64,000 bases of DNA from Mycolicibacterium vinylchloridicum (GCF_013404075.1 NZ_JACBJQ010000016.1:1-64000), one strand, 5' to 3'; counted from the stretch's first letter, positions 1-10,704 are shown. Numbers and translations are program-made. The notes: a model not told the origin generated them from the letters alone.

Positions 1-1
1 C

Positions 2-1798
2 GTGTCGTCGCCAGGATCAGATCTGCAACCGGCGCCCACCCAGCCCGCCGTCGCCAAGGGCAAGTGGCGTTCCCAGGCGGGCAAGGACCTCCTGGCACCG
101 GTCACATCGCAGTTGATCGTCGCGGGCGTGCTGCAGGCGCTGCTGACTCTGCTTCAGCTGGCCCCGTTCGTGGTGCTGGTCGAGTTGGCACAGCTGTTGC
201 TCAGCGGTGCCGATGACGCCCGGGTGTGGAACACGGTGACGGTGTTCGTGGTGCTGCTCACCACCGGGACCACGCTGGGCGCGGTCCTCGTGCTGTGGCT
301 GCACGTGGTGGACATGCGCTTCAGCGCCGAGATACGACGACGCCTGTTGGACAAACTCGCCCGAATGCCGTTGGGCTGGTTCACCGATCGCGGTTCCGGC
401 TCGGTCAAGAAACTCATCCAGGACGACACCCTGTCACTGCACTACCTGGTCACCCACGCGGTGTGCGATGCGGTCGCCGCCGTGATCGCCCCGGTCGCTG
501 TGCTGGTGTACCTGTTCGCCGTCGACTGGCGCATGGCGCTGATCCTGTTCCTGCCGATCCTCGTCTACATCGGCACCACCGCGACGATGGTGTACCAGAG
601 CGGGCCGAAGATCGCCGAGGCGTCGAAGTGGGCCGAACGGATGAACGGCGAATCGGCCGCGTTTCTGGAGGGTCAGCCCGTGATCCGGGTCTTCGGCGGT
701 GCCGCGGCCTCTTCGTTCCGCCGGCGCCTGGACGACTACATCGCCTTCCTCAACGAGTGGCAGCGCCCGTTCATCGGCAAGAAGACCTTCATGGATCTGG
801 TCACCCGGCCGAGCACATTCCTGTGGCTGATCGCGACGGCGGGCACCGGGTTCGTCGTCGCGGGCTGGATGGCACCGGCGACGTTGCTGCCATTCCTGGT
901 GCTGGGCACCACCTTTGGCAGCCGCCTGCTGGGCATCGCGTACGGGTTGGGTGGTATCAAGGAGGGCACCCAGGCCGCGCGGCGCATCGCCGTGACGCTC
1001 GACGAGACCGAGCTGAGCACGCACGATGCTGCGCCGTACCCGACGGCTGCCGGTGTCGTGTTCGACGGGGTGAGTTTCGGCTATCGCCCCGGAGTCCGGG
1101 TGATCCACGACGTCACGCTGGCGTTGAGCCCCGGGACCGTCACCGCGCTGGTGGGTCCGTCCGGTTCGGGCAAGTCAACCCTGGCAGCGCTGCTGGCGCG
1201 GTTCCACGACATCGACACCGGTGCGATCCGCATCGACGGCCGCGACATCCGGTCCATGACGCCCGACGAGCTCTACGGACGCGTCGGATTCGTCTTTCAG
1301 GATGTGCAGCTCGTGGCGGGCACCGTCGGTGACAACATCGCGCTGGCCCGCCCGGATGCCAGCACCGCGGAGATCGAGGCCGCAGCGCGCAGTGCGCAGA
1401 TCCACGAGCGAATCCTGCGGCTGCCAGACAGATACGACACCGTCCTCGGGGCCGGCAGCCAGCTGTCCGGCGGGGAAAAGCAACGTCTCACGATCGCCCG
1501 CGCGCTGCTCGCCGACACCCCGATCCTCATCCTCGACGAGGCCACGGCGTTCGCCGACCCGGAATCGGAATACCTTGTGCAACAGGCTCTGAGTTCACTG
1601 ATCCAGCACCGCACCGTGCTGGTGATCGCACACCGGCTGCACACCATCACCGGCGCCGACCAGATCGCCGTCCTCGACCACGGGCGGATCGCCGAAATCG
1701 GCACCCACACCGACCTGATTGCCGCCGAGGGCCGCTACCGTCGCCTGTGGGACAGCCGCCTGGCCGGCGCCTCGGCCCCCAGCGAGGCCGCCCGATGA
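2..1798 (+). CDS. irtA: IrtA-type ABC transporter half (siderophore import), 5' end possibly outside window
   Basis: This is one half of a heterodimeric inner-membrane ABC transporter that in mycobacteria imports ferric (carboxy)mycobactin together with IrtB. The visible 598 residues hold a six-helix type-IV (exporter-fold) membrane domain (about residues 40-330) and an ATPase domain with Walker [10 protein letters not shown], signature LSGGEKQR, Walker B ILILDEAT and the H-loop AHRLH. Known IrtA proteins carry an N-terminal FAD-binding siderophore-interacting (SIP) domain; none is visible. The first in-frame codon is a GTG at base 2 and the first ~25 residues are Pro/Ser-rich like an inter-domain linker, so the reading frame may well continue upstream of the window. 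It overlaps irtB by 4 nt (ATGA). Family assignment is firm; the true start is not determinable. Confidence 0.88.
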   Translation: MSSPGSDLQPAPTQPAVAKGKWRSQAGKDLLAPVTSQLIVAGVLQALLTLLQLAPFVVLVELAQLLLSGADDARVWNTVTVFVVLLTTGTTLGAVLVLWLHVVDMRFSAEIRRRLLDKLARMPLGWFTDRGSGSVKKLIQDDTLSLHYLVTHAVCDAVAAVIAPVAVLVYLFAVDWRMALILFLPILVYIGTTATMVYQSGPKIAEASKWAERMNGESAAFLEGQPVIRVFGGAAASSFRRRLDDYIAFLNEWQRPFIGKKTFMDLVTRPSTFLWLIATAGTGFVVAGWMAPATLLPFLVLGTTFGSRLLGIAYGLGGIKEGTQAARRIAVTLDETELSTHDAAPYPTAAGVVFDGVSFGYRPGVRVIHDVTLALSPGTVTALVGPSGSGKSTLAALLARFHDIDTGAIRIDGRDIRSMTPDELYGRVGFVFQDVQLVAGTVGDNIALARPDASTAEIEAAARSAQIHERILRLPDRYDTVLGAGSQLSGGEKQRLTIARALLADTPILILDEATAFADPESEYLVQQALSSLIQHRTVLVIAHRLHTITGADQIAVLDHGRIAEIGTHTDLIAAEGRYRRLWDSRLAGASAPSEAAR

Positions 1799-3549
1799 TC
1801 CGCACCCTGGTCCGCTTGATCCCCGCCCAGGCCAGGGGACAGCTCACCATCTACGTTGTGCTGTCACTCATTTCAGTGATGCTGCGAGCGGCAAGCGGCC
1901 TACTGCTCGTGCCGCTGCTGGTCGCTCTGTTCGGCCCGCACCCGGCCGACGCCTGGCCGTGGGTCGGCGCTCTCACCGCCGTGACCGTCGGTGGGTGGGT
2001 CATCGACATGACCCTGGCGCGGATCGGTTTCGGTATCGGCTTCACGCTCGCCGACACCACCCAGCACGAAATGGCCAACCGGCTCACCGAGACTCCGCTT
2101 CGCTGGTTCACCGCTGACAACACCGCGATCGCCCGCCAGGCCATCGCGGCCAGCGCTCCGGATCTCGTCGGCTTCGTCGCCAACCTGCTCAGCCCGTTCA
2201 TCGGGGCGCTGCTGCTGCCCGCCGCGATCACGATCGGCCTGTTCTTCGTCTCCTGGCCGGTGGGAGTGGCCGCCGCGATCGCGCTTCCGTTCCTGCTCGG
2301 CGCACTGGCCGCGAGCCAACGACTGGTACGTAAGGCCGATGCCGCCGACGCGGCCGCGCACAGCGCACTCACCGAACGCCTCGTCGAGTTCGCGCGCACC
2401 CAGCAGGCGCTGCGGGCCAGCCGCCGGGTCACCGCGGCACGCAGCCAGACCGGTGAGGCGATCGGCGCCGTGCGTGGGGCGACATTGCGGCTGCTGCTGT
2501 TCGCAATCCCGGGCCAGCTGCTGTTCAGCGTGGCCAGCCAGATCGCTCTCATCCTGCTGGCGGGCACGATCACGACGCTTGCGCTGCAGGGTCACCTCGG
2601 CGCCCCGGCCGCGGTGGCGCTGGCGATCGTGATGGTCCGGTTCCTCGAACCTTTCACCGTGCTGGCCGATCTATCCGGCGCGATGGAGTCGTCTCGCGGA
2701 CTGCTGGAGCGGCTGAACACCGTCACCACCGCACCGCTGGAGAACTCGCCCCAGGGCAGCCCGCTGCCGTCGGGCGAATCCCGTGCGCCCAGAATCGAAT
2801 TCCGTTCGGTGGGCTTCGGCTACCAGGGCACCGAGGTGCTCAAGGACGTCAGCTTCACCCTCGAACCGGCCACCACCACCGCGGTTGTGGGCCCGTCCGG
2901 CTCCGGCAAGAGCACGATCCTGTCGCTGATCGCCGGGCTGCACACACCCGAGCGTGGGCAGATCCTCGTCGACGGCACCGACGTCGGCGAGATCGACCCC
3001 GACGCACGGCGAGCGCTGGTCAGTGTGGTGTTCCAGCATCCGTACCTGTTCGACGGAACGATCGCCGACAACATCCGGGTCGGCCATCCCGAGGCCGGCG
3101 ACGAGGCCGTCCGCAGCGCGATGGCGCTGGCCCGCGTCGACGACATCATCGAGCACCTGCCCGACGGTGCGCAGAGCTTGGTCGGTGAGGCAGGCACCGC
3201 TCTGTCCGGTGGTGAACGCCAACGCGTCAGCATCGCCAGGGCTCTGGTGAAGCCGGCCGGTGTGCTGCTGATCGACGAGGCGACCAGCGCGCTGGACACC
3301 GAGAACGAGGCATCGATCACCCAGGCGATCGGCAACGATCCGCATCAACGCACCCGGGTCATCATCGCGCACCGGCTCGACGCCATTCGCAATGCCGACC
3401 AGGTGCTGTTCGTCGACGACGGTGTGATTGTCGAGCGCGGCAGCATCGACGAACTCACCGCGCGCGGTGGACGATTCGCCGAGTTCTGGCGACAGCAAGA
3501 GACGACCGCCGGCTGGCAGATCGCCGCGGACGCATCCGGTCGGGTATGA
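1795..3549 (+). CDS. irtB: IrtB-type ABC transporter half (siderophore import)
   Basis: Partner half-transporter of IrtA, 584 residues from the ATG that overlaps the irtA stop (ATGA). It has an N-terminal membrane domain of about 320 residues and a complete ATPase domain (Walker [10 protein letters not shown], signature [15 protein letters not shown], Walker [10 protein letters not shown]-loop AHRLD). The membrane domain, including an [14 protein letters not shown] stretch, matches what I remember of M. tuberculosis IrtB, and length is as expected. In known systems the IrtAB complex takes up iron-loaded siderophore, with reduction by the IrtA SIP domain. The stop overlaps the next gene, mmpS4, by 4 nt, so import and export components appear co-transcribed. 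A longer in-frame reading back to 1747 exists but would run far into irtA and has no support. Confidence 0.92.
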   Translation: MIRTLVRLIPAQARGQLTIYVVLSLISVMLRAASGLLLVPLLVALFGPHPADAWPWVGALTAVTVGGWVIDMTLARIGFGIGFTLADTTQHEMANRLTETPLRWFTADNTAIARQAIAASAPDLVGFVANLLSPFIGALLLPAAITIGLFFVSWPVGVAAAIALPFLLGALAASQRLVRKADAADAAAHSALTERLVEFARTQQALRASRRVTAARSQTGEAIGAVRGATLRLLLFAIPGQLLFSVASQIALILLAGTITTLALQGHLGAPAAVALAIVMVRFLEPFTVLADLSGAMESSRGLLERLNTVTTAPLENSPQGSPLPSGESRAPRIEFRSVGFGYQGTEVLKDVSFTLEPATTTAVVGPSGSGKSTILSLIAGLHTPERGQILVDGTDVGEIDPDARRALVSVVFQHPYLFDGTIADNIRVGHPEAGDEAVRSAMALARVDDIIEHLPDGAQSLVGEAGTALSGGERQRVSIARALVKPAGVLLIDEATSALDTENEASITQAIGNDPHQRTRVIIAHRLDAIRNADQVLFVDDGVIVERGSIDELTARGGRFAEFWRQQETTAGWQIAADASGRV

Positions 3550-3983
3550 GAGTTCTTTCCGCCGCCAGGCGGGCGTGGATTCCGCTGGTGCTCGTAGTGG
3601 TTCTCGCCGCCGGCGCCTTCGCGGTGTCGCGGGTGCGCGGCATCTTCGGCTCCCATCAGCTGCCGACCTACGCCGGCAGCATGTCCGATGAGAAGCGGAA
3701 GTCGGATCCCAAACGCGTTGTCTACCAGGTCTTCGGCCCGCCCGGGGCGGTCGCCGACATCAACTATCTCGATGACAGCGGAACCCCGCACCAGGTCAAC
3801 GGGGCAACGCTGCCGTGGTCGGTGGAGATCGTCACCAACGCACCAGCGATGGCGGGAAATGTTCTGGCGCAGGGCAACAGCGATTCGATCGGGTGCCGCA
3901 TCACCGCCGATGGAGAGGTCAAGATGGAACGGACCGCTGACGCGGTGAGTGCCTACATTTATTGCTTTGTGAAGTCGGCATGA
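3546..3983 (+). CDS. mmpS4: MmpS4-family membrane accessory protein
   Basis: Accessory protein of an RND-type MmpL transporter, 145 residues: short cytoplasmic N-terminus, one membrane helix (about residues 11-30) and a beta-sheet periplasmic domain with the family pattern [11 protein letters not shown] and a terminal YCFVKSA. The two conserved cysteines (SIGCRI and IYCFV) can form the disulfide seen in this family. The periplasmic half matches my memory of M. tuberculosis MmpS4 closely. In known systems MmpS4-MmpL4 exports mycobactin and carboxymycobactin. The ATG overlaps the irtB stop (ATGA) and its own stop overlaps the mmpL4 ATG, so all four genes are translationally coupled. Confidence 0.92.
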   Translation: MRVLSAARRAWIPLVLVVVLAAGAFAVSRVRGIFGSHQLPTYAGSMSDEKRKSDPKRVVYQVFGPPGAVADINYLDDSGTPHQVNGATLPWSVEIVTNAPAMAGNVLAQGNSDSIGCRITADGEVKMERTADAVSAYIYCFVKSA

Positions 3984-6838
3984 CACCGCCGCCATCGCCA
4001 AGGGATCCCCGGCCGCTGGCCCGCTGGATTCGGCGACTGGCCATCCCGATCATCCTCGGCTGGCTGGGCGTCGTCGTCGTGTCCAGCATCGCCATACCGC
4101 CGCTGGAAACCGTGGCGAAGATGCGGGCAGTGCCGATGAGCGCACCGGATGCGCCGTCGGTGCAGGCGATGGCGCAGATGGGCCGGGCCTTCGGCGAGTC
4201 CGAGTCGGACAGCGTCGCGATGATCGTGCTGGAAGGCGATCAACCGCTGGGGCCCGATGCGCACCGCTACTACGACGGCATCATTGCGAAGCTTCGGGCC
4301 GATCCCTCTCACGTCACGAACGTCCAGGACTTCTGGGGCGACCCCCTCACCGAGGCTGCGGCGCAGAGTGCCGACGGCAAGGCGGTGTACGTTCAGCTGA
4401 ACCTGGCCGGCAACATGGGTACGACCCAGTCCAATGAGTCCGTGGCCGCGGTGCGTAAGGCAGTGAGCGAGACGCCGGCGCCGGCCGGGGTCAAGGCCTA
4501 TGTGACCGGACCTGCCGCGCTGCAGTCGGATATCGAGGCTGCCGGCGGACACAGCATGGCCAAGATCGCGCTGGTCAGCTTCGCCGTGATCATCGCGATC
4601 CTGCTGTTCTTCTACCGGTCGATCGTGACCGTGGTGTTGCTGATCGCGGCGGTGTTGGTCCAGGTCGCGGCGGCGCGCGGCATCGTGTCCGCACTGGCCT
4701 ATTACAACGTCATCGGATTGTCGACGTTCGCCGTCAATCTACTTGTCTCACTGGCGATCGCGGCCGGCACCGACTACGCGATCTTCCTCGTCGGCCGCTA
4801 TCAGGAAGCGCGCCAGGCCGGCGCGGACCGCGAAGCGGCGTACTACGAAATGTTCAACGGCACCGCTCCCGTCGTGCTGGGATCCGGCCTCACCATTGCC
4901 GGTGCGTCGTTCTGCCTGAGCTTCACCCGCCTGCCCTTCTTCCAGTCACTGGGTCCCCCGTGCGCTGCCGGCATCGTGGCCGGTGTGGCGGTCGCCCTCA
5001 CACTGGGTCCGGCCATCGTCACCGTCGGCAGCCGGTTCGGGTTGTTGGAGCCCAAGCGCACCATGCGCATTCGCATGTGGCGCAGGATCGGTGCCGCGGT
5101 GGTTCGGTGGCCGGGGCCGATCCTCACCGCCTCGCTGGCCATTGTCCTACTCGGCCTGGCCGCGTTGCCCGGATACCGCACCAGCTACAACGACACTCGA
5201 TACATCCCGAAGGACATCCCGGCCAACGAAGGGTTTCAGGCCGCCGACCGCCACTTCAGCCAGGCTCGGATGAACCCCGAGATCCTGCTGGTCCAGGCCG
5301 ACCACGATCTGCGCAACCCGGCCGATTTCCTGGTCATCGACAAGATCGCCAAGTCAGTCTTCCGGGTTCCCGGTATCGCGCGGGTGCAGACGATCACCCG
5401 CCCCGACGGCATGCCGATCGCCCACACGTCCATTCCCTTCCTGGTCAGCATGCAGAACGTCGGCATGGTCCAGAACATGAAGCTGATGAAGGACCGGATG
5501 GCCGACATGAAGCATCAGGCCGACGAGATGGGCACCACCGTCGCAACGATGCAGCGCATGTACGACCTGATGTCACAAATGACCGGCGTGACGCACGATA
5601 TGGTCGCCCAGACCATCGAACTGCAGGAGACTGTCCACGAATTACGGGACCGGATAGCCGATTTCGACGATTTCTACCGTCCGATTCGCAACTACCTGTA
5701 TTGGGAACCGCACTGTTACAACATCCCACTGTGTTGGTCGACGCGGTCGATATTCGACACGATGGACGGCGTCGATGAGATGACCGGCACGATGGACAAG
5801 GTCATCGCCAACATGGGCAACTTGGACCGGCTGTTGCCGGAGATGCTCACCACGATGCCGCCGATGATCACCACCATGCAGAACATGCAGCAGATGATGC
5901 TGACCACGTACAGCACCATGTCGGGCATGTGGAATCAGCTCGATGAGCTGAGCCAGAACTCGACGGCCATGGGCAAGGCCTTCGACGACGCCAAGAACGA
6001 CGACTCGTTCTATCTTCCGCCGGATGTGTTCGACAACCCGGAGTTCCAACGCGGGATGAAGAGTTTCGTATCGCCGGACGGTAAGTCAGTGCGGTTCATC
6101 ATCTCTCATCGCGGCGATGCCGCCTCGCCCGAAGGCCTGACGCACGTCGAACCGATCAAGATCGCGGCGATCGAAGCCGTCAAGGCCACCCCGCTGGAGG
6201 ATGCCACGATCTCGCTCGCGGGTACGGCGGCCACCTTCAAAGACATGGCAGACGGTTCGAAATACGATCTGCTGATTGCCGGAATCGCAGCGCTGTGCCT
6301 GATTTTCATGATCATGGTGGTGATGACGCGCAGTCTGGTCGCGGCGCTGGTGATCGTCGGAACGGTCCTGGTGTCGTTGGGCGCGGCCTTCGGGTTGTCA
6401 ATCATCCTCTGGCAGTACATCTTCGGCATCGAGCTACATTGGCTGGTGCAAGCGATGGTGGTGATCGCTCTGCTCGCAGTCGGCTCGGACTACAACCTTC
6501 TCTTGGTCGCCCGCTTCAAGGAGGAACTGCCCGGAGGTATCAAGACCGGCATCATCCGCGCCATGGGCGGCACCGGCAGCGTCGTCACGGTAGCCGGCTT
6601 GGTGTTCGCCGCCACGATGTCGTCGATGGTGGTCAGCGATCTGCGCATCATCGGCCAGATCGGCACCACGATCGGCCTCGGGCTGTTGCTCGACACTATT
6701 GTGGTGCGGTCGTTCATGACACCGTCGATCGCCGCGCTGCTGGGCCGGTGGTTCTGGTGGCCGATCAACGTGATCCGACCCCGGCCGGCGCGTTCGGCGA
6801 CAGTCGCGCCCGAGACTTCGGTTCCAGCGCACACCTGA
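3980..6838 (+). CDS. mmpL4: MmpL4-family RND transporter (siderophore export)
   Basis: Inner-membrane RND transporter of 952 residues, close to the usual ~967 of MmpL4. It has the MmpL arrangement: TM1, a large periplasmic domain, TM2-6 with the proton-relay motif [16 protein letters not shown], a second periplasmic domain, and TM7-12 with [12 protein letters not shown]. The second periplasmic domain contains the long Met/Gln-rich coiled-coil insertion (about residues 490-660) typical of MmpL4/MmpL5, including a conserved pair of cysteines in HCYNIPLCW. The C-terminus ([17 protein letters not shown]) is also characteristic. The ATG at 3980 overlaps the mmpS4 stop; an in-frame ATG at 3962 lies inside mmpS4 and is less likely. 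With irtAB upstream, the expected cargo is a mycobactin- or carboxymycobactin-type siderophore (inference). Confidence 0.92.
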   Translation: MTPPPSPRDPRPLARWIRRLAIPIILGWLGVVVVSSIAIPPLETVAKMRAVPMSAPDAPSVQAMAQMGRAFGESESDSVAMIVLEGDQPLGPDAHRYYDGIIAKLRADPSHVTNVQDFWGDPLTEAAAQSADGKAVYVQLNLAGNMGTTQSNESVAAVRKAVSETPAPAGVKAYVTGPAALQSDIEAAGGHSMAKIALVSFAVIIAILLFFYRSIVTVVLLIAAVLVQVAAARGIVSALAYYNVIGLSTFAVNLLVSLAIAAGTDYAIFLVGRYQEARQAGADREAAYYEMFNGTAPVVLGSGLTIAGASFCLSFTRLPFFQSLGPPCAAGIVAGVAVALTLGPAIVTVGSRFGLLEPKRTMRIRMWRRIGAAVVRWPGPILTASLAIVLLGLAALPGYRTSYNDTRYIPKDIPANEGFQAADRHFSQARMNPEILLVQADHDLRNPADFLVIDKIAKSVFRVPGIARVQTITRPDGMPIAHTSIPFLVSMQNVGMVQNMKLMKDRMADMKHQADEMGTTVATMQRMYDLMSQMTGVTHDMVAQTIELQETVHELRDRIADFDDFYRPIRNYLYWEPHCYNIPLCWSTRSIFDTMDGVDEMTGTMDKVIANMGNLDRLLPEMLTTMPPMITTMQNMQQMMLTTYSTMSGMWNQLDELSQNSTAMGKAFDDAKNDDSFYLPPDVFDNPEFQRGMKSFVSPDGKSVRFIISHRGDAASPEGLTHVEPIKIAAIEAVKATPLEDATISLAGTAATFKDMADGSKYDLLIAGIAALCLIFMIMVVMTRSLVAALVIVGTVLVSLGAAFGLSIILWQYIFGIELHWLVQAMVVIALLAVGSDYNLLLVARFKEELPGGIKTGIIRAMGGTGSVVTVAGLVFAATMSSMVVSDLRIIGQIGTTIGLGLLLDTIVVRSFMTPSIAALLGRWFWWPINVIRPRPARSATVAPETSVPAHT

Positions 6839-6852
6839 GTTAGATTGCGGGC

Positions 6853-7737
6853 GTGACCCGCGAGGCGCCGGGCGCGGGCCGGTTCGCCCCCAGTCCGTCA
6901 GCCGACCTGCACATCGGCAACCTGCGCACGGCTGTGCTGGCGTGGCTGTTCGCGCGCTCGACCGGGCGACGCTTCCTGATGCGCGTCGAAGATCTCGACG
7001 ACCGCACCCACGACGATGTGGCGCAGCAGCAGTTGGCTGATCTGGCCGCGATCGGCATCACGTGGGACGACGAGCCGCAGTGGCAGTCGCGGCAACGGGA
7101 GCGCTACGACGCGGTCATCACCGAGCTGGCGGCCCGGGGGCTTTCCTACGAATGTTATTGCAGCAGAAAGGATATTCTCGGCGCTCCGCGCGCACCGCAC
7201 GCCCCGGAAGGGGCCTACCCCGGCACCTGTCGCGACGTGACCGAAGCCGAACGGGCCGCCAAGCGCGAGACCGGCCGCCCGCCCGCACTGCGGCTGCGCG
7301 CCGACACCGGCCAATACACGGTCACCGATCTGGTGCACGGCGACTACACCGGTGTGGTGGACGATTTCGTGCTGCGCCGCGGCGACGGTGTGCCGGCCTA
7401 CAACCTGGCCGTCGTCGTCGACGACGCACTCTCCGGCATCGACCAGGTGGTCCGCGGTGACGACCTGCTGGCGTCCTCGCCCCGGCAGGCCTACCTGGCC
7501 GGCCTGCTGGGCTATCCGCAGCCGGTCTACGCCCATGTGCCGCTGGTGCTCAACGGCGAGGGTAAGCGGCTGGCCAAGCGTGACGGCGCGGTGACACTGG
7601 CCGAGCTCGGCGTCTCGACGGCCTTCGGATTGATCACCGAATCGTTGGGCTGGCCGGCCTCGAACATGGGCGAACTGCTGGCGCGCTTCGACCCGGCCGA
7701 CCTCCCCCGTGAACCGTGGATCTATCAACCGGTTTGA
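6853..7737 (+). CDS. gluQ: Glutamyl-queuosine tRNA(Asp) synthetase (GluQ-RS)
   Basis: A paralogue of the glutamyl-tRNA synthetase catalytic domain with no anticodon-binding domain; 294 residues from a GTG start. Members attach glutamate to the cyclopentene ring of queuosine-34 in tRNA(Asp). Visible features: class I signature region (APSPSADLHIGNLRTA, with HIGN for HIGH), the zinc site C-x-C ... Y-x3-C (CYCSRKD and AYPGTC, about residues 100-123) that marks GluQ-RS, and the KMSKS-equivalent KRLAKRDGA. Length is normal for the family. It follows mmpL4 by 14 nt. The queuosine-inserting enzyme Tgt is encoded about 12 kb away at 19.8-21.1 kb, which supports a working queuosine modification system. 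Confidence 0.9.
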   Translation: MTREAPGAGRFAPSPSADLHIGNLRTAVLAWLFARSTGRRFLMRVEDLDDRTHDDVAQQQLADLAAIGITWDDEPQWQSRQRERYDAVITELAARGLSYECYCSRKDILGAPRAPHAPEGAYPGTCRDVTEAERAAKRETGRPPALRLRADTGQYTVTDLVHGDYTGVVDDFVLRRGDGVPAYNLAVVVDDALSGIDQVVRGDDLLASSPRQAYLAGLLGYPQPVYAHVPLVLNGEGKRLAKRDGAVTLAELGVSTAFGLITESLGWPASNMGELLARFDPADLPREPWIYQPV

Positions 7738-7774
7738 GCGCAACAGCACCCGACGCTGTGCCACAGTGTCCATC

Positions 7775-9145
7775 ATGCCGAAGCAGGAGATCGACGCGGA
7801 CGTCGTCATCGTCGGCGCGGGGCTCTCGGGAATGATCGCCGCGCGCAAGGTTCTGGAGGCCGGACTGACGCCGGTGGTGCTGGAGGCCGACGAACGCGTC
7901 GGCGGCCGCATCCTCACCGAGGAGGTCCTGCCAGGGCTGCCCGTCGAACTCGGCGCCCAGTGGATCGGCGACACCCACGAGCGGATGTTCGCGCTGGCGG
8001 CCGAGCTCGGGGTCGAGACCTATCCGCAGTTCGAAGACGGGGAGACGTCCTACGACCTCGTCGGCTCCGGTGTGCTGCGGGAGACGGAGTTTCACGCGAG
8101 GTTCGCCGGGGAACTGGCCGAACTCGAGCGCGTGCTGCGTCGCCTCGACGAGTTGGCCACCGAAGTTCCGGTGGAGGCGCCCTGGCTGGCACCCCTGGCT
8201 GCGGACTGGGACTCCGTCACCGCCGGTGCGTGGTACGACGCCCAGGGCTTGACGCCGGTTGCCCGCACCCTGCTCGAGATCTGCACCGTCGGGATCCTGG
8301 CGGTGCCCACCGCCGAGGTGTCCTTCCTGCATCTGCTGTTCACCATCCAGACCTGCGGGGTGACCTCGGAGCTGTTCGCCGAATCGGAGGGCGGCGCGCA
8401 AACCACCCGGTTCGTGGGCGGCACCAGTGAGATCCCGCGCCGACTCGCCGCGCTCATCGCCGACCACATCATGCTCAACGTCCCCGTTCAACTCATCGAG
8501 CACACCGCCTCCCATGTGACCGTGACGTGTCGCGGTGGGCTGGTCGCCCGTGGCCGCCGGGTCATCGTCGCCATCTCGCCGACGCTGGCCGGCCGAATCA
8601 TGTACGACCCACCGCTTTCCGGGGTTCGCGATCAACTCACTCAGCGGCTGCCTAACGGTTCGTCGATGAAGGCGTTCTTCGTCTACGACGAACCCTTCTG
8701 GCGCGCAGACGGTTTCAATGGTCAGCTCATCTCCGACGTCGGCCCGGCTCGGATGTCCAACGACACCTGCCTGCCCGGCGATGACCATGGTGTGATCCTG
8801 ATGTTCCTGGAAGGCGAGCAGGCCCGTACCTTCGGACGCCTTCCCGAAGGTGAGCGCCGCGCGGCGCTGACCGCGGAGCTGGTCCGGCACTATGGCAGCA
8901 AGGCCGCGAAGCCGGAGTTCTACGTGGACGGCGAGTGGTCGGATCGGCAGTGGACACGCGGCTGCTACAACGCCAATCTCGGACCCCACGTGTGGACCGC
9001 GTATGGCCCTGCCCTGAGCGCGCCGATCGGCGTGATCCACTGGGCGTCGACGGATACCGCGACCTATTGGAGTGCCTACATGGAAGGTGCCGTCGACGCC
9101 GGCGAGCGGGCCGCTCAGGCGGTGATCGCCGAGCTGGTCGGGTGA
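7775..9145 (+). CDS. Flavin-containing monoamine oxidase (AofH-like)
   Basis: FAD-dependent amine oxidase, 456 residues. The N-terminus has the dinucleotide-binding motif VIVGAGLSGMIAARKV followed by EADERVGGR and the substrate-side motif ELGAQWIG, and the C-terminus has the FAD-contacting segment HWASTDTATYWSAYMEGA. This layout is that of bacterial monoamine oxidases such as mycobacterial AofH. The expected reaction is oxidation of an amine to the aldehyde with release of ammonia and hydrogen peroxide; the substrate cannot be read from the sequence. I chose the ATG at 7775; a GTG three codons earlier (7766) is possible, and a frame extension further upstream would overlap gluQ. It converges on the SDR gene with 4 nt between the stops. 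Confidence 0.85.
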   Translation: MPKQEIDADVVIVGAGLSGMIAARKVLEAGLTPVVLEADERVGGRILTEEVLPGLPVELGAQWIGDTHERMFALAAELGVETYPQFEDGETSYDLVGSGVLRETEFHARFAGELAELERVLRRLDELATEVPVEAPWLAPLAADWDSVTAGAWYDAQGLTPVARTLLEICTVGILAVPTAEVSFLHLLFTIQTCGVTSELFAESEGGAQTTRFVGGTSEIPRRLAALIADHIMLNVPVQLIEHTASHVTVTCRGGLVARGRRVIVAISPTLAGRIMYDPPLSGVRDQLTQRLPNGSSMKAFFVYDEPFWRADGFNGQLISDVGPARMSNDTCLPGDDHGVILMFLEGEQARTFGRLPEGERRAALTAELVRHYGSKAAKPEFYVDGEWSDRQWTRGCYNANLGPHVWTAYGPALSAPIGVIHWASTDTATYWSAYMEGAVDAGERAAQAVIAELVG

Positions 9146-9149
9146 GGAG

Positions 9150-9914
9150 TCAATTCCCATGCGGATCAGCCGCATTCAACGTCGCCACCACCTGGTCGTA
9201 ATCGCCGCGGGCTTCTCCGTACCGCAAGAATTTCACTCGTTCGACCAGGATCTCGTGTGCGTCGGGTCGGCTTTCCAGCAGCGCCATGACCTCGCTGACG
9301 AAATCCTCGAGCGGCATCGCGAAGTCGCTGTCCTCCTGCCCGGGCAGTAGCCCGGTCCGCACCGCCGGCGGAACCAGTTCCAGGATCTTGACACTGGTGT
9401 CGGCCAGCTGCAGTCGCACCGACTCGCTGAGCATGTGGATCGCCGCCTTGGCGGCGTTGTAACTGGGCGTGACCCGCAGGGGTGCGAACGCCAGCCCCGA
9501 TGAGACCGTGACGATCGTCGAATCCGGTTGCCGTTGGAGGTGTTCGACGAATGCCGCGATCAACCGGATCGGCCCGAGCACGTTGGTGGTGATGATCGCC
9601 TCGGCGGAGTCGAGGAAGGCGCTCGGACGATGCCAGTCCTCGATCTTCATGATGCCGGCCATCGCGATCACCACGTTGAGCGCAGGATAGTCGGAGAGCA
9701 GCCGGTCGGCCGCCTCGTTGATGCTGGCCGGGTCGGTGATGTCGATGCGCACGGCGCCCAATTCCGGGTGCTCGGCGGTGATGGCGTCCAGCTGCTCGGC
9801 GCGGCGACCGCCCACGATGACGGTGTTCCCCTTGGCCGCCAGGGCGGTGGCCAAGGCCAGTCCGATACCGCTGGTCGAGCCGGGGATGAAGATGGTGTTG
9901 CCCGAGATTTGCAT
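9150..9914 (-). CDS. Short-chain dehydrogenase/reductase (DltE-like)
   Basis: Classical SDR oxidoreductase of 254 residues. It shows the nucleotide-binding glycine motif GSTSGIG near the N-terminus, a conserved Asp (DITDPAS), an NxAG-like segment (IAMAGI), the catalytic Ser in VSSGLAF and the catalytic pair in SYNAAKAA. The C-terminal segment is of the DltE/COG3967 type often annotated simply as SDR. The putative Shine-Dalgarno AGGAG lies just upstream of the ATG. It is divergent from the response-regulator gene at 10040, so the 125-bp gap must hold promoters for both. Substrate unknown. Confidence 0.82.
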   Translation of the reverse strand: MQISGNTIFIPGSTSGIGLALATALAAKGNTVIVGGRRAEQLDAITAEHPELGAVRIDITDPASINEAADRLLSDYPALNVVIAMAGIMKIEDWHRPSAFLDSAEAIITTNVLGPIRLIAAFVEHLQRQPDSTIVTVSSGLAFAPLRVTPSYNAAKAAIHMLSESVRLQLADTSVKILELVPPAVRTGLLPGQEDSDFAMPLEDFVSEVMALLESRPDAHEILVERVKFLRYGEARGDYDQVVATLNAADPHGN

Positions 9915-10006
9915 TGCCGATCTCCTTCGCTCAACGAAATGCCATGCCTAGAGTTACCTTTGCGGGGCGGCATGGAATTGTCGTCAGCGCTGACCGCCAT
10001 GTCCAC

Positions 10007-10027
10007 TACCGGCTAGCGGTAATACCG
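10007..10027. promoter_or_regulatory. Overlapping inverted repeats upstream of response regulator
   Basis: TACCGGCTAGCGGTA (10007-10021) is a perfect inverted repeat with 5-bp arms. It overlaps a second one, CGGTAATACCG (10017-10027), giving three TACCG half-sites in alternating orientation. AGCGGTA read on the other strand is TACCGCT, which fits the NarL-type heptamer TACYNMT. The site ends 12 nt before the response-regulator ATG, so binding there would block or autoregulate expression. The core CCGGCTAGCG recurs before the oxalate operon. Function is inferred. Confidence 0.45.
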
Positions 10028-10039
10028 GCAGGAGGATAG

Positions 10040-10693
10040 ATGTCTGGCACACGCGTGGTCGTGGCCGATGACGATGTGCTGTTGAGGGAGGGACTGGCCA
10101 GCCTGCTCAGCCGATCGGGCCTCGAGGTGGTCGGGCAGGCCGGCGATGGCACCGAATTGCTGGACCTGGTTCGCGCCGAACACCCCGATCTGGCGATCGT
10201 CGACATCCGGATGCCGCCCACTCACAGCACCGAAGGCCTCGACGCTGCCCGACTGATTCGCGAAGAAGCGCCGAACACCGCGATCCTGGTGTTGTCGGCC
10301 CACGTCGACGTCGACCATGCCCTGGAGCTGTTGTCCGGTGGCCAGGCCATCGGCTACCTGCTGAAAAGCCGGGTGACAGACGTCAACGACTTTCTCGATA
10401 CGCTGAGCCGCATCGTCGGCGGCGCCTCGGTGATCGACCCGGCGTTGGTGACCGAGCTGGTTTCGGCAAGCAGGCGCAACGATCCGCTGGCCGCACTGAG
10501 CAGCCGGGAACGCGAAGTGCTGGCACTGATGGCCGAAGGGCTGTCCAACGGCGGGATCGGCCGGCGGATCTTCGTCACCGAAGGCACGGTGGAAAAACAC
10601 GTCCGCAGCATCTTGACCAAGCTGGACCTGCCGGAGACCACCGACGATCATCGCCGGGTGCGTGCGGTGATCCTGTACCTCGAATCACTGTGA
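10040..10693 (+). CDS. NarL/LuxR-type response regulator
   Basis: Two-domain transcription factor of 217 residues. The receiver domain (1-125) has the acidic pair DDD near residue 10, the phosphoacceptor Asp55 (LAIVDIRMPP), the Ser of VLSAH and the Lys of YLLKSRV. The C-terminal LuxR helix-turn-helix (about 150-210) shows LSSREREVLALMAEG and the recognition-helix segment TVEKHVRSILTKL. The start is supported by AGGAGG upstream. The gene lies beside a stand-alone receiver and a HisKA_3-type histidine kinase that is the natural partner. The oxalate operon follows the kinase and is the likeliest target (inference from position and shared repeats). Confidence 0.9.
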   Translation: MSGTRVVVADDDVLLREGLASLLSRSGLEVVGQAGDGTELLDLVRAEHPDLAIVDIRMPPTHSTEGLDAARLIREEAPNTAILVLSAHVDVDHALELLSGGQAIGYLLKSRVTDVNDFLDTLSRIVGGASVIDPALVTELVSASRRNDPLAALSSREREVLALMAEGLSNGGIGRRIFVTEGTVEKHVRSILTKLDLPETTDDHRRVRAVILYLESL

Positions 10694-10704
10694 GCGACAA
10701 TCGA

